Below are positions 26,432 to 35,555 of a stretch of DNA of 64,000 bases, piece by piece. Made by a program: the position numbers and the translations under genes. The notes under the pieces are model-generated. The model searched no databases. It worked only from the letters and a program-made list of their open reading frames with translations, and was not told where the DNA came from. The stretch's first letter is position 1; each line of letters begins with the position of its first letter. The DNA comes from Chloroflexota bacterium. GTDB lineage: Bacteria > Chloroflexota > Anaerolineae > Anaerolineales > UBA11579. The stretch is from contig JABJGH010000006.1 of NCBI GenBank assembly GCA_018662365.1, positions 1 through 64,000 of the forward strand. Direction: 5' to 3'.

Positions 26432-27167
26432 TGGTTTCATCCTCCTGAGCGGAGGGCCAAATGGATTGGCCTATAACCCCGGCGGTGATCCCAATAATGG
26501 CTGCCAAGAATAAGCCCATCTGGTAGGGGAGATTATTGAATAATACGGAAGAAACCGCTGCAGAAACTACAGCCAAGATTATTGATTTGGATTTGATCAT
26601 TGGGATGAGCATGCCGATAAAGGTGACGATCATTGCGAAATCTAGGCCCCAACTTGCGGGATCTTTGATGGATTGTCCTGCTTTTATGCCAACAAAAGTG
26701 AATGCGGCCCAATTGATGTACATGAAAATGGCTGCCCCAAAAAAAAACCAATGTTTATGTGGGGAGGTATCTTTTTCTTGGTAGCGTTGAATGGTTACTA
26801 CAAATGCTTCATCGGTAAGCCAAAAACCCAGCGGTATTAACCATTTTTGGGGTAAGTTCTTTACATAGGGGGCAAGGGTGGCAGAGTAAAGCACATGACG
26901 GAGGTTAACAATGAAGGTTGTGGCAATGATGAGAAATATGCCAGTGCCGCTAGCAATTAATCCTGCAGCTATGAATTGGGAAGCACCGGCAAAGACAAAG
27001 AGAGACATTGACATCGTTCCTGCTGGACTTAGCCCACTGGTGACCGCCAATGCGCCGAAAATAATCCCAAAAGGGATCGCCCCAACCTCAAGGGGGAAAA
27101 TCGCTTTTGCCCCATTAAAAAATTCCACCCATCTGGTGAGGGGTTGCTTGGTATTTTTCTCGCTCAT
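26424..27167 (-). CDS. azlC: AzlC-type branched-chain amino-acid exporter subunit
   Basis: A 247-residue membrane protein. [57 protein letters not shown] and [11 protein letters not shown] are the standard AzlC blocks. It exports branched-chain amino acids with AzlD. The start overlaps the stop of the CAP-LysM gene by four bases (ATGA), so the three genes form one coupled operon, although a functional link to the surface protein is not evident. Confidence 0.93.
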   Translation of the reverse strand: MSEKNTKQPLTRWVEFFNGAKAIFPLEVGAIPFGIIFGALAVTSGLSPAGTMSMSLFVFAGASQFIAAGLIASGTGIFLIIATTFIVNLRHVLYSATLAPYVKNLPQKWLIPLGFWLTDEAFVVTIQRYQEKDTSPHKHWFFFGAAIFMYINWAAFTFVGIKAGQSIKDPASWGLDFAMIVTFIGMLIPMIKSKSIILAVVSAAVSSVLFNNLPYQMGLFLAAIIGITAGVIGQSIWPSAQEDETNE

Positions 27168-28264
27168 GATTGGTTTGTTGAATCCTCATCTTTAGAGTGA
27201 TCGGTTGTTTTGGAAGTGAACATGCTGCCGAAGATGACCGCAATGAAGATCGCGAAAGCGGCGATAACCGCCCATCGAATTGCGCTATTTGGATTGGCAT
27301 CATCTTCAGAATTACCAGAATTGCTTTCAACCTCTTCAGAAGAAGATTCCTCGGTGGAGGTTGCAAGGGGGGTGTTGGTAACTTTTGAAGTTGGTGTGAC
27401 GCTGGGAGATGGTGTAATCGTTGAGGTGGGGGTATGCTGTGGGGTGGGGGTTTCTGGAGCAGGCGTATGTGAGGGGACGATGACGATTTCATCCCCGGTA
27501 TGCACAAATGTGAATCTGGTGAGGCCATTTTGTTCCAAGAGTAGATCGAGATCTACTTCATAGACCACCGCAAGGGTCCATGGTACTTGCCCGGTTTTCA
27601 GGACATGAATGACAGAACCATCTTCTCTGGGGGTGGCTTTGACGACAGGTACGGCATAAATTATGGATGGGGCGGGAGGAGAGTCATCACCATCTGACCC
27701 GGTGCTGCTGGAGGAACCAGAGGGGCCTGCGCCTGTGGAATAGCCAAATTCAACGGTGTAATAATTCCAGTTGCCGTCACTTGATACGCCAGCTCCCAGT
27801 TCATTAAATGCGGGTGCAAGCATCATCTCATTATGGATGGGAGAATCTTTCCACCAGTCTATGGCATTGCTGGGCGTTGTATTCGTGCCCCCATAAATTA
27901 TTTCTGCAAAATAGGTCACACTGCCCCCGGCATAACCCGCAGAAATTGCCCGCCCTTTAGGAGTGGAGCCTCCGGGACCGGTGTGGGTGACGGTGTTTAT
28001 GGCGGCCTGATATTCCGCATGCCCCTGAGCGAGAATGGTCAGAGTGGTGTTGGTTTGCAAGGATAATAAGCCATTCTGATTTCTATAATTATTGATCGAG
28101 GCAATTATTTCAGAAGGGGAAAGGGGGGGGAAGGCTGATCTGCTGGCTTTGACCTCAGCGGAGGTCGAAACCGGAACAGCTAGGAGAGTTATTAAAGTAA
28201 CTACCAAAATGGCGAATTGCCAGAGATTTGAACGAATTAACTTCACAGTTTCGAATGATACCAC
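27164..28264 (-). CDS. Secreted CAP-domain protein with LysM and C-terminal anchor
   Basis: 366 residues. Signal segment at 15-36; CAP/SCP-like domain at about 48-180 with [38 protein letters not shown] and [11 protein letters not shown]; a Ser/Gly/Asp linker; a LysM-like segment around residues 205-265 ([32 protein letters not shown]); a Thr/Pro-rich spacer; and a C-terminal membrane helix ([21 protein letters not shown]) with a charged tail. It is likely displayed on the outer face of the cell. CAP domains have varied roles, so no activity is claimed. Confidence 0.88.
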   Translation of the reverse strand: MVSFETVKLIRSNLWQFAILVVTLITLLAVPVSTSAEVKASRSAFPPLSPSEIIASINNYRNQNGLLSLQTNTTLTILAQGHAEYQAAINTVTHTGPGGSTPKGRAISAGYAGGSVTYFAEIIYGGTNTTPSNAIDWWKDSPIHNEMMLAPAFNELGAGVSSDGNWNYYTVEFGYSTGAGPSGSSSSTGSDGDDSPPAPSIIYAVPVVKATPREDGSVIHVLKTGQVPWTLAVVYEVDLDLLLEQNGLTRFTFVHTGDEIVIVPSHTPAPETPTPQHTPTSTITPSPSVTPTSKVTNTPLATSTEESSSEEVESNSGNSEDDANPNSAIRWAVIAAFAIFIAVIFGSMFTSKTTDHSKDEDSTNQS

Positions 28265-28463
28265 ATGGGATATGTTGAAGAAATGAATAAATTATAGAGA
28301 AAATATGGGTAGGAAGGCAAGCTTTAATTAAGATTTTGTCCTAGTAAGTCTATTCGCTTCCGATTAGAATACAAACCTATTTCAAATTTACCCAGGGTTC
28401 TTCATAAAGATTAATCAGGAAAATAAGGCAACTGGGTACAAAAATAGTGAATATGAGGAAAAT

Positions 28464-29474
28464 ATGACAGTCTTAGTAACAGGTGGTGCGGGATATATTG
28501 GCAGCCACACATGCGTGGAGTTGTTGAATCAGGGGAAAAAAGTGGTGGTGGTTGATAACCTTTCAAACAGCAGTGAAAAATCCTTAGATCGGGTGAGGGA
28601 GATCACCGGGAAAGAGCTGGATTTTTACCAAGTTGATCTCTTAGACAAAGAGAACCTTACAGAAATTTTTAAAAAACATGAGATCGAGTCGGTGATCCAT
28701 TTTGCGGGGTTGAAAGCAGTGGGAGAATCAGTTGAGAAGCCGGGACTTTATTATCATAATAATGTGACAGGTTCCATTGTTCTTTTTGAGGTGATGGCAG
28801 AATTTGGGGTAAAAAATATTGTGTTCAGCTCTTCGGCCACAGTATATGGAGATCCGGCAAGTTTACCAATTACTGAAGAATTTCCCTTATCACAAACCAA
28901 CCCGTATGGGACCGCAAAATATTTTATTGAGATCATATTGAAGGATTTACAAACCGCAGATGAGGATCTTAATGTGGCGATATTGCGATATTTCAATCCG
29001 GTTGGCGCGCATAAAAGTGGAAAGATCGGGGAAGACCCCATCGGTACTCCTAATAATTTAATGCCTTTTATCTCCCAAGTGGCAGTAAAAAAACGACCGG
29101 AGGTCATGGTTTTTGGGGATGATTATGATACACCAGATGGTACAGGGGTCAGAGATTATATTCATGTGGTGGATCTTGCAAAGGGACATATAAAAACTCT
29201 TGATCACCTGGAATCTAACCCTGGGTTTGTAGTTTATAACCTGGGCAAGGGGAAGGGGTATAGTGTTTTAGAATTAATCAAAGCCTTTGAAAAGGCTTCC
29301 GGGGTGGAGATTCCGTATAAGGTGGTGGGACGTCGGGATGGGGATATTGCATCGAGTTGGGCGGACCCTGCTAAGGCAGAGAGTGAGCTAGGGTGGACGG
29401 CTGAAATGGGTTTGGAAGAGATGTGTGAGGATACTTGGCGGTGGCAATCAGAAAACCCAAAAGGTTTTAACTAA
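28464..29474 (+). CDS. galE: UDP-glucose 4-epimerase
   Basis: Interconverts UDP-glucose and UDP-galactose for galactose use and surface glycans. 336 residues, the normal size. NAD motif [17 protein letters not shown], catalytic Ser-Ser region [11 protein letters not shown], YxxxK as YGTAKYFIE, and sugar-site [22 protein letters not shown] precedes the ATG. It is monocistronic and ends at a strong bidirectional terminator shared with carD. Confidence 0.96.
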   Translation: MTVLVTGGAGYIGSHTCVELLNQGKKVVVVDNLSNSSEKSLDRVREITGKELDFYQVDLLDKENLTEIFKKHEIESVIHFAGLKAVGESVEKPGLYYHNNVTGSIVLFEVMAEFGVKNIVFSSSATVYGDPASLPITEEFPLSQTNPYGTAKYFIEIILKDLQTADEDLNVAILRYFNPVGAHKSGKIGEDPIGTPNNLMPFISQVAVKKRPEVMVFGDDYDTPDGTGVRDYIHVVDLAKGHIKTLDHLESNPGFVVYNLGKGKGYSVLELIKAFEKASGVEIPYKVVGRRDGDIASSWADPAKAESELGWTAEMGLEEMCEDTWRWQSENPKGFN

Positions 29475-29479
29475 TATAG

Positions 29480-29511
29480 AAAAAGAGCCCGTATCAACGG
29501 GCTCTTTTTTT
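29480..29511. terminator. Bidirectional terminator between galE and carD
   Basis: AAAAAGAGCCCGT-ATCA-ACGGGCTCTTTTTTT. The end touches the carD stop codon on the other strand. Confidence 0.9.
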
Positions 29512-30001
29512 ATGTGTGTAGGATAGCTTCTAATTTTTCTTTTGCTTTTTCAATATCTATCGTTTCGCTAATTGACCATTCTTGGATCATGCGACCGGTC
29601 ATTTTTGTCAAAGTATTTTCTTCGTAGGAATTTAAACCATTTTCAATTCTTCGCGCATTCAAATCCCTGATTAATCTAGCACTCACTTCAATATTGCTAT
29701 TCCCGATCATTTCGGAAATTTGTCGTTTCCGTTGGGTATGGTCGGTTTCTAGGGGGGCGGGGGTAGACTTTAATTCAGTAATTGCTTTCTTAAGTTTATA
29801 TTTTGAAGAAATGGGGCGAATTCGATCATTGTCAATATTATCGGTAGGAACGAAAAAGGTACTATTCTTTGTCTCAATAATGAAGAATTTCGATTTTACG
29901 TCCGCAATGTCTCTTTTCTCTATCCCTTTGATCTGTCCAACACCGTAATAGGTATGGACAACCCAATCGCCCCGTTTAAGGGGGGCTGATTTTTTAGCCA
30001 C
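29510..30001 (-). CDS. carD: CarD-family transcription factor
   Basis: RNA-polymerase-binding regulator that stabilises open complexes at rRNA and other promoters. 163 residues from GTG 30001. It has the N-terminal RNAP-interaction domain (GDWVVHTYYGVGQIKGIEKR, FFVPTDNIDNDRIRPI) and a helical C-terminal DNA-binding domain (LIRDLNARR, GRMIQEWSIS). The frame runs 18 codons further upstream, but AAGGAG lies six bases before this GTG and the resulting start MAKKSAPLKRGDWVVH fits the family better. Confidence 0.92.
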   Translation of the reverse strand: MAKKSAPLKRGDWVVHTYYGVGQIKGIEKRDIADVKSKFFIIETKNSTFFVPTDNIDNDRIRPISSKYKLKKAITELKSTPAPLETDHTQRKRQISEMIGNSNIEVSARLIRDLNARRIENGLNSYEENTLTKMTGRMIQEWSISETIDIEKAKEKLEAILHT

Positions 30002-30055
30002 TATTGGCTCCTTTGAGGTGGTCAATAAATAATCAAAAATATTATCGTATTCCAA

Positions 30056-30250
30056 AAATTGGGACGAAAATAATCGATTTTGCTTAGGATTTGTAATAAT
30101 TTCGGTGGAATTAGAACAAGTATTCCTAAAAATGTAAAAAAAAGCTCTATAAGTAGTATAACATGGCAGGGAAAATCCCCTTTAATATATCGCCAAGCAA
30201 TTTATTTTTAGGTAATTTTAGACAAATTATCGAGGAAAAGTGGGGAAATA
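30056..30250. other. Intergenic region between trmB and carD
   Basis: A 195-base AT-rich gap between two - strand genes. I see a probable -10 (TATACT, on the - strand, near 30160) but no firm promoter or terminator pair. Confidence 0.3.
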
Positions 30251-30925
30251 TTATGATTTGGTCAGCTCAAATCTATAAATGGGGCGGTTAATTCTTTCCC
30301 AAGCAAGCTGAAATCTCGATTTTACATCTGATTGATAGTGATCTAAAAATCTTTCTGTGTGGGTTTTGGTAAATCGATGGTCATTTTCAGCTATTTCCAG
30401 CATATCGAAGAAAAATTCTTTCTGGTCGGTAACTACGCTAATCAAACCTGTTGAAATTATTGCGGTATTCATTTTGTTTAGGAAATTTTGATCAAATATC
30501 CTATGTTTTATATGTTTGGAGCCATAATTGGGATCTGGAAAATGTAAAATTAACGTTTTTATGGAATTATCAGGGATAAGCGGATAGGTCAATTTGAAAT
30601 CCCCATGAATGAAACGAATATTTTCTAGTCGATTCTTTCTTGCGAGATCGATGGCAAAATAGACCGATCGGGTGGATGTTTCAATGCCGACATAATTTTC
30701 TTTGGGGTGTGATTTTGCAAGACCGGTGATATATTCACCGGTGCCACAGCCAATTTCCAAATTTATGGGGGAAGGAGAATTGAATAATCCTTCTCCACTC
30801 AGCTGAGGGAAAACATCGGGGTTGAAGTGAAGATCTTTTGAATTCCAGCGATAAAAATATCTTTCTTTTACAGCTGGGGTGGGCTCGATAAATTTTATTC
30901 GCCCAATTCGGCGGCCATGTGACAT
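30251..30925 (-). CDS. trmB: tRNA (guanine-N7-)-methyltransferase
   Basis: Makes 7-methylguanosine at position 46 of tRNA. 224 residues. The SAM site NLEIGCGTGEYITGLAKSHP, the FIHGDFKLTYPLIPD stretch and the catalytic/tRNA motif LHFPDPNYGSKHIKHRIFDQNF are diagnostic (usual form FPDPWPKKRHHKRR; here it is less basic). It lies 18 bases downstream of another methyltransferase gene and is probably co-transcribed. Confidence 0.92.
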   Translation of the reverse strand: MSHGRRIGRIKFIEPTPAVKERYFYRWNSKDLHFNPDVFPQLSGEGLFNSPSPINLEIGCGTGEYITGLAKSHPKENYVGIETSTRSVYFAIDLARKNRLENIRFIHGDFKLTYPLIPDNSIKTLILHFPDPNYGSKHIKHRIFDQNFLNKMNTAIISTGLISVVTDQKEFFFDMLEIAENDHRFTKTHTERFLDHYQSDVKSRFQLAWERINRPIYRFELTKS

Positions 30926-30943
30926 AAATAAATTCCTGAGGAG

Positions 30944-31714
30944 CTAAGGTTTTTCAAACCTTAGGAAATAAAAATTTGAATTTTCGATACTACCACTTTC
31001 AATAGATCGCATGCTGTGGGGGACTAAGCGGGGCATAGCATCTACTGTTCTCTGGGGTTGATCGGCATATTTTGCATGCGCTGGCATTTTCTTTAGCATA
31101 CGCATGGCACCGCTGATCTCGTCTAAAATGTGGATGGTTGTACCAGATTTAGCGGTGCGAGCCATCTCGCTTACTCCTTTGAAGGGATCCTCGTAGAATT
31201 GTAATCCACCCATTTGGAAAACGTGGTCAAAGGTTTCATCTCGGAAAGGGAGAAAGGCTCCGTCTCCCTGGAAAAGCTCAAGGGTACGACTCTGCTTATC
31301 CCCATTCTTTTGGGCAATTTTAAGCATTTGGATCGAGAGGTCGTGTCCAAAAAAATCTATGTCTTGGGGGAGGTATGCTAAATTGGTCCCAGTGCCAATG
31401 GCGGTTTCAAGAACTCTGTCACCAGAGTTAATCTTTAGCGATCTAATGTAATTTTCTCTAACTGTATTTTCTGAATTTATTTTAAGTTTTTCCCCCCAGG
31501 AAACAACAGCATCATATGCAAAGGCTGAACGGTCGTGGAGCCAGCGATTCCTATTGTTTTTCTTGGAATGGTTACTGGCATCGTAAATCAGAGGGATACC
31601 ATTGATGATGGGGAATTTTTTTCCGGTCATTACACCAACTAAAAATCCTTTTTCAATTTTAAAGGGTTCACCCACATATGGATTGCATAAAAGTGGTAGG
31701 TTTTCGATTCGCAT
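30944..31714 (-). CDS. Class I SAM-dependent methyltransferase with Trm112-like N-terminus
   Basis: 256 residues from ATG 31714. N-terminal LPLLCNPYVGEPF...KFPIINGIPLIYD resembles a degenerate Trm112 zinc-ribbon-like segment (only one Cys kept). The methyltransferase domain shows VLETAIGTGTNLAYL and FDHVFQMGGLQFYEDP. Substrate unknown; quinone or small-molecule methylation is typical. The open frame continues to 31978 but would run over the divergent SDR gene. TATAAT lies exactly six bases before the ATG, so the mRNA may be leaderless. Confidence 0.82.
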   Translation of the reverse strand: MRIENLPLLCNPYVGEPFKIEKGFLVGVMTGKKFPIINGIPLIYDASNHSKKNNRNRWLHDRSAFAYDAVVSWGEKLKINSENTVRENYIRSLKINSGDRVLETAIGTGTNLAYLPQDIDFFGHDLSIQMLKIAQKNGDKQSRTLELFQGDGAFLPFRDETFDHVFQMGGLQFYEDPFKGVSEMARTAKSGTTIHILDEISGAMRMLKKMPAHAKYADQPQRTVDAMPRLVPHSMRSIESGSIENSNFYFLRFEKP

Positions 31715-31774
31715 GAATTGATTATAATTGGAAACAAGGGCCCCAGCAGGTACTTTGCTAAAAGGAAGATCGAC

Positions 31775-32629
31775 ATGGAAATTAAGGATAAAACTATCTT
31801 GATCACAGGGGCATCGGATGGGATAGGAAAAGAGACCGCTCTTCGTATTGCGGCACATGGCACAAAAATCATTTTGGTTGGAAGAAACGAGGAAAAAACC
31901 AAGGGGGTTGTGAATGAGATTGTTAAGACTACCAATAATGAGAAAGTTGATTATTTTATTGCAGATTTGAGCGATCAAAACCAGGTGCGGGTGTTGGCGG
32001 AGAAAATCAAGGAAAAATATTCTCGTTTAGAGATCTTGTTTAATAATGCAGGGGCGACTTTTCGATCTTGGAAACTCACATCAGATGATATTGAAAGAAC
32101 CTTTGCACTGAATCATTTATCGTATTTTTTAATGACTTACTTATTGATGGATCTGATAAAGGAAAGTGGTCCTGCAAGAATTATTAATACATCGTCGAGC
32201 GGGCATAGAACTGGGGTGATCCATTTTGATAATTTGAATTTGGAAAAAGAGTACAGCTTGATGAAGGCTTATCGGCAATCTAAGTTAGGGAATGTGATGT
32301 TTACCTATGAGCTGGCGCGTAAGATGGCGGGAACAGAGGTGACTGTCAATGCACTGCATCCTGGATTGGTCAAGACAAATATTGGTATCCCAGAATGGGG
32401 ACTGATAGGAAAACTTCTAAAACCTGTCATTTTTAGAAATGCAATATCTGTTGAAGAGGGCTCAAAAACGTCGATCTATTTAATAGAATCTGATGAGGTT
32501 GAGAAAGTAAGTGGAAAATATTTCTATAAGAGTAAGGAAATGAACACTAATGAGGCGTCCTATATTGTTGAGGATCAAAAACGATTGTGGGAAGTAAGCG
32601 AGGGATTAACTGGGGTACATTGGGAATAG
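31775..32629 (+). CDS. Short-chain dehydrogenase/reductase (retinol-dehydrogenase-like)
   Basis: 284 residues. NAD(P) motif ILITGASDGIGKETALRIA, LFNNAGATF, catalytic Ser in INTSSSGHR, and YRQSKLGNVMF in place of the usual YxxxSK. The pattern resembles retinol dehydrogenase/WW-domain oxidoreductase-like SDRs. Substrate unknown. The frame is open from 31718, but AAAGGAAG before ATG 31775 decides the start; it is divergent from the methyltransferase gene with a 60-base shared promoter region. Confidence 0.88.
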   Translation: MEIKDKTILITGASDGIGKETALRIAAHGTKIILVGRNEEKTKGVVNEIVKTTNNEKVDYFIADLSDQNQVRVLAEKIKEKYSRLEILFNNAGATFRSWKLTSDDIERTFALNHLSYFLMTYLLMDLIKESGPARIINTSSSGHRTGVIHFDNLNLEKEYSLMKAYRQSKLGNVMFTYELARKMAGTEVTVNALHPGLVKTNIGIPEWGLIGKLLKPVIFRNAISVEEGSKTSIYLIESDEVEKVSGKYFYKSKEMNTNEASYIVEDQKRLWEVSEGLTGVHWE

Positions 32630-32660
32630 TAAAAATGGGGGGCTGGATATTTTTTCTTTC

Positions 32661-34118
32661 CTAAAATCCGTATCTTTCTGCAACAGGTTCAATATTTGAA
32701 TTATTTTGGATGCGGTCAACCTGACCACTTGTGGGTTCCGCTCAACAAAACCAATTTTCGGTCATTTTGGGCGGTGAGGGAATGTTTTGTAGAGGTTTGT
32801 TCCAAATTGGTAATTGTTTCCCCGCTATTTTATAGGTTTCGGTTTCAATCATTTTGAATACTTTGTAGGGATTTTCTTGTTGATTTTCTGCGGCGATAGA
32901 GGAAATGATCTGATGCAGCTCATCCATTTTTGGATCGGCATGCGTCCATCGATAGGTGAAGTTCTCTTGATCTAATTTTCCACACCAATTCTCAACATCT
33001 GGGTGATTTAAAAGGGCACTTCCGGGGGGGACTAACATGCGGACAGCAAATTGGACTGCTGGGATAAATGGGATTAGCTCTTGTTCTTTGACCCAGGCAA
33101 GAAATTCAATATAGTCAGCTAAACTGGTCCAAGGGGTAAATGGCATCCATGTAGGTTGTGGAGATATGCCAAGATTTTGAAGAAGTTGAAGCGCTTCTTT
33201 GATTTGAGGCAGGGTGTGACCCTTGTCTAGGCGAGTTAATATTTTCTCGCTGGTTGCTTCGCAGGCCGTGATGATAAAACTACAGCCCATTGTTGAAAAT
33301 TCTTTAATTATTTCTTTCTGTTCAAGAATATGTTCTACTTTTGTGGTGAAACTAAAGGTGATCTCGGGATATTCTGCATGCATTTCTCGAATGATCTTTA
33401 AGGCATGGTTGGGGCCATTCAGAAAATCGGGATCACCGAAACTGATATGCTTGGCTCCTTCAGCTACTTGCTGTCGAATATCTGCCAGAACAATCTCTTT
33501 GGGGATAATAAAAAAGCGACCTTGATAAACAGGGACAATGGGACAATGGTTGCAGGTATGTAAACAACCTCGGCTGGTTTCCACGTAGGCCACAAGCTCA
33601 TGATTGCCATTACTATTGTAGTGGGCATATTTATCTAAGGAGGGGAGATTTGTTCTTTCGGGGATTTGAAATTCGATTCGCTCAATGTGGGGAATATTTC
33701 TTGTAGTTTTCGTACTCACGCCAACTATGGCATTAATGTCTTGGGCGTCATTCACCGCTTTGATTAAGCCAACCAAAGGTGCTTCATATTCTCCTGCAAT
33801 CACAGAATCGGCCAAAATCTCTAATAAGTAATCAGCATTGAGCCAGGCATAATGACCGAAAAAACAGATATGCGCATTTGGATTAACTTGGCGAACTAGA
33901 TTTGCTGCCTCTACACCTAGTCTTAAAGCGGTGTGCATGGGTACGGCAATGCCGACAAACTGAGCTTCTTTTGCTCGTTCGGTAGGAAAATCGTCGATTG
34001 ATAGGTCATAGGCATGTGAATTTAAACCTGCAGCGGATAATGCTGCAAGGGGCCAGGCAAGGCTTAGTGGCTGATGCCCTAATTCGTAGCATGCTAATAA
34101 TAGGTTTTTTTTTGTCAT
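32661..34118 (-). CDS. B12-binding-type radical SAM selenoprotein (CUAEP tail)
   Basis: 485 residues if TGA 32744-32742 is read as selenocysteine (residue 459). Conventional calling stops there at 458. N-terminal cobalamin-binding-like domain (about 1-150), then the radical SAM core with CLHTCNHC near residue 190 binding a 4Fe-4S cluster. Just before the TGA is Cys; after it the frame continues Ala-Glu-Pro and 23 more residues to a TAG. I recall an NCBIfam group named for a CUAEP/CCAEP tail that matches exactly; not checked here. A SECIS-like hairpin follows the TGA. The reaction is unknown. It lies 59 bases downstream of yggX-like gene and is probably in its operon. Confidence 0.88.
32712..32744 (-). 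promoter_or_regulatory. SECIS-like hairpin following the in-frame TGA
   Basis: Directly after TGA (- strand): GCGG and AACC pair with GGTT and CCGC, with a two-base GA bulge and a 12-base loop CACAAGTGGTCA that contains the G-G-T-C often seen in bacterial SECIS loops. Eight base pairs in all. Position, next to the UGA and inside the coding region, is as expected for bacterial selenocysteine insertion. Confidence 0.75.
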
Positions 34119-34177
34119 TTAGGTTTTAACTGAAGGACTTGAAACTAAGATTCAATAATCTGGAATCAGAAAAAAGC

Positions 34178-34564
34178 TTATTTACTTGCTGGGGCAGGGG
34201 CGCCTTTACCGCCACCACTACCACCGCCACCACCTTTATCGCTGGGGGCAGGGGCACCTTTTCCGTCGGGACCAGGGGCAGATCCTCGTTGATCTTCGGG
34301 AATCCAATCATCAGGGAGTTGGGCACCCTCTCCAAATAAAAATTCTTCCATTTGTTGAGTTAGAAAATTATGGGCCTCAGGGTCGGCCATATTTAAACCG
34401 TAATGATTAATCGCAATTGTTTGTTGGTCGAGCCATAATTGCCAGGCTTGTGCAGACACTGTTTCGTATATGCGTTTGCCTAATTCATCGTTTCTTGGAG
34501 GGCGATTTAGTCCAGGTAATTCCTTGCCAATTTTGACACATTGAACCATTCGTTGTTCAGCCAT
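34178..34564 (-). CDS. YggX-like oxidative-damage/Fe-trafficking protein with low-complexity tail
   Basis: 128 residues. The first 85 match the YggX family (VQCVKIGKELPGLNRPP, ELGKRIYETVSAQAWQLWLDQQTIAINHYGLN, FLTQQMEEFLFG). In enteric bacteria YggX helps protect iron-sulphur proteins from oxidation. The last ~40 residues are a Gly/Pro/Ala/Lys tail (e.g. GGGGGSGGGKGAPAPASK), not usual for the family. GAGGAA precedes the ATG. It sits upstream of the radical SAM selenoprotein in the same direction. Confidence 0.85.
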   Translation of the reverse strand: MAEQRMVQCVKIGKELPGLNRPPRNDELGKRIYETVSAQAWQLWLDQQTIAINHYGLNMADPEAHNFLTQQMEEFLFGEGAQLPDDWIPEDQRGSAPGPDGKGAPAPSDKGGGGGSGGGKGAPAPASK

Positions 34565-34643
34565 TAAGTGAGTTCCTCAATTTATTTTTTATTTTACTTA
34601 ATCCTTTTCAGAATTCAGGTATTATAGAGCGGAGTGAACAGGC

Positions 34644-35555
34644 ATGTCAATGGTCAATATAAATGAGAGGAAAATTGTATATTTAGGAATGAATGGATCG
34701 TTTTCCGTGATTCCATTTAAAAGGTTAATTGAAGCCGGGGCGAATATCCGGGCGGTGATCATGCCCCGAGAAAACGCAGATGATTTTGGTCCTTCTTGGC
34801 TCCCAAACGCAAAACCTTTCTTTTCTGAGCTGCCGATGTTGGAAAAACCAAAAGAGCGTAATCTTCATCTATTGGCTTCTGAAAATCAAATTCCGGTACT
34901 CTCGGTGGGCAGTCTAAAAGACGAAGAAACTTTTCTGGAATTTAAAAATTTGTCCCCCGATATTGTTTTTACTGTTTGCTTTCCAAGAAAAATTCCAAAA
35001 AAATGGCTCGAAATTTCAAATCTTGGATTCTTAAATTTGCATCCTTCGTTATTACCAAAATATCGCGGACCAGCACCCTTATTTTGGCAATTTCGGGCGG
35101 GGGAAGAAAATATGGGGGTCACACTTCATTTTATGGATGAAGAAATGGATACAGGATATATCATTGCTCAGAAAAAAGTCAATTTCGCAAATGGTGTGAC
35201 CGCGGCTGAAGCGGATGAGATTACTGCGACTGTTGGTGGAGCAATGATGGTGGAAATGTTGTCAAAAGAGGAATTTCCGAGGGTTCCGCAAAATGATGAG
35301 GAAGCCACCGGGCAAAAATTGCCAGATGAAGATGCGAAAATAATCTCAACGAAATGGGATGTGAAGCGGGCGTATGATTTTCTGAAGGGTGCAGATGAAT
35401 GGGCGCCCTTTTGGCTGGATTTGGGAGGGGGTGAAAAGATTAAAATTAATCAGGCATTTGATATTCAAATTGATCAAATTCAATCCGAATTAATCATTGA
35501 AGAAGGGGGTATTTATTCTGTCCAAATGCAAGGCGGAATTATTCGCTTTCGGTAG
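34644..35555 (+). CDS. Formyltransferase-family protein (methionyl-tRNA formyltransferase-like)
   Basis: 303 residues with the formyl-transferase core: IVYLGMNGSFSVIPFKRL at the N-terminus, LSPDIVFTVCFPRKIPKKWLEI, the folate-site NLHPSLLPKYRGPAPLFWQF, and MDEEMDTGYIIAQ. A C-terminal OB-like domain follows. It could be Fmt itself or a paralogue: the start lacks the usual FxGTPxFA motif. Its end overlaps the convergent TMEM43-like gene by 17 bases. Confidence 0.8.
   Translation: MSMVNINERKIVYLGMNGSFSVIPFKRLIEAGANIRAVIMPRENADDFGPSWLPNAKPFFSELPMLEKPKERNLHLLASENQIPVLSVGSLKDEETFLEFKNLSPDIVFTVCFPRKIPKKWLEISNLGFLNLHPSLLPKYRGPAPLFWQFRAGEENMGVTLHFMDEEMDTGYIIAQKKVNFANGVTAAEADEITATVGGAMMVEMLSKEEFPRVPQNDEEATGQKLPDEDAKIISTKWDVKRAYDFLKGADEWAPFWLDLGGGEKIKINQAFDIQIDQIQSELIIEEGGIYSVQMQGGIIRFR

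Noticed and set aside
27197-27563. Frames on the + strand across the CAP-LysM tail.
   Set aside because: They arise from the Thr/Pro/Ser-rich repeats of the real - strand gene.
31715-31978. Extended N-terminus of the Trm112-like methyltransferase.
   Set aside because: It would overlap 200 bases of the divergent SDR gene; the shorter start has a perfect -10 box placed for a leaderless mRNA and gives a normal protein.
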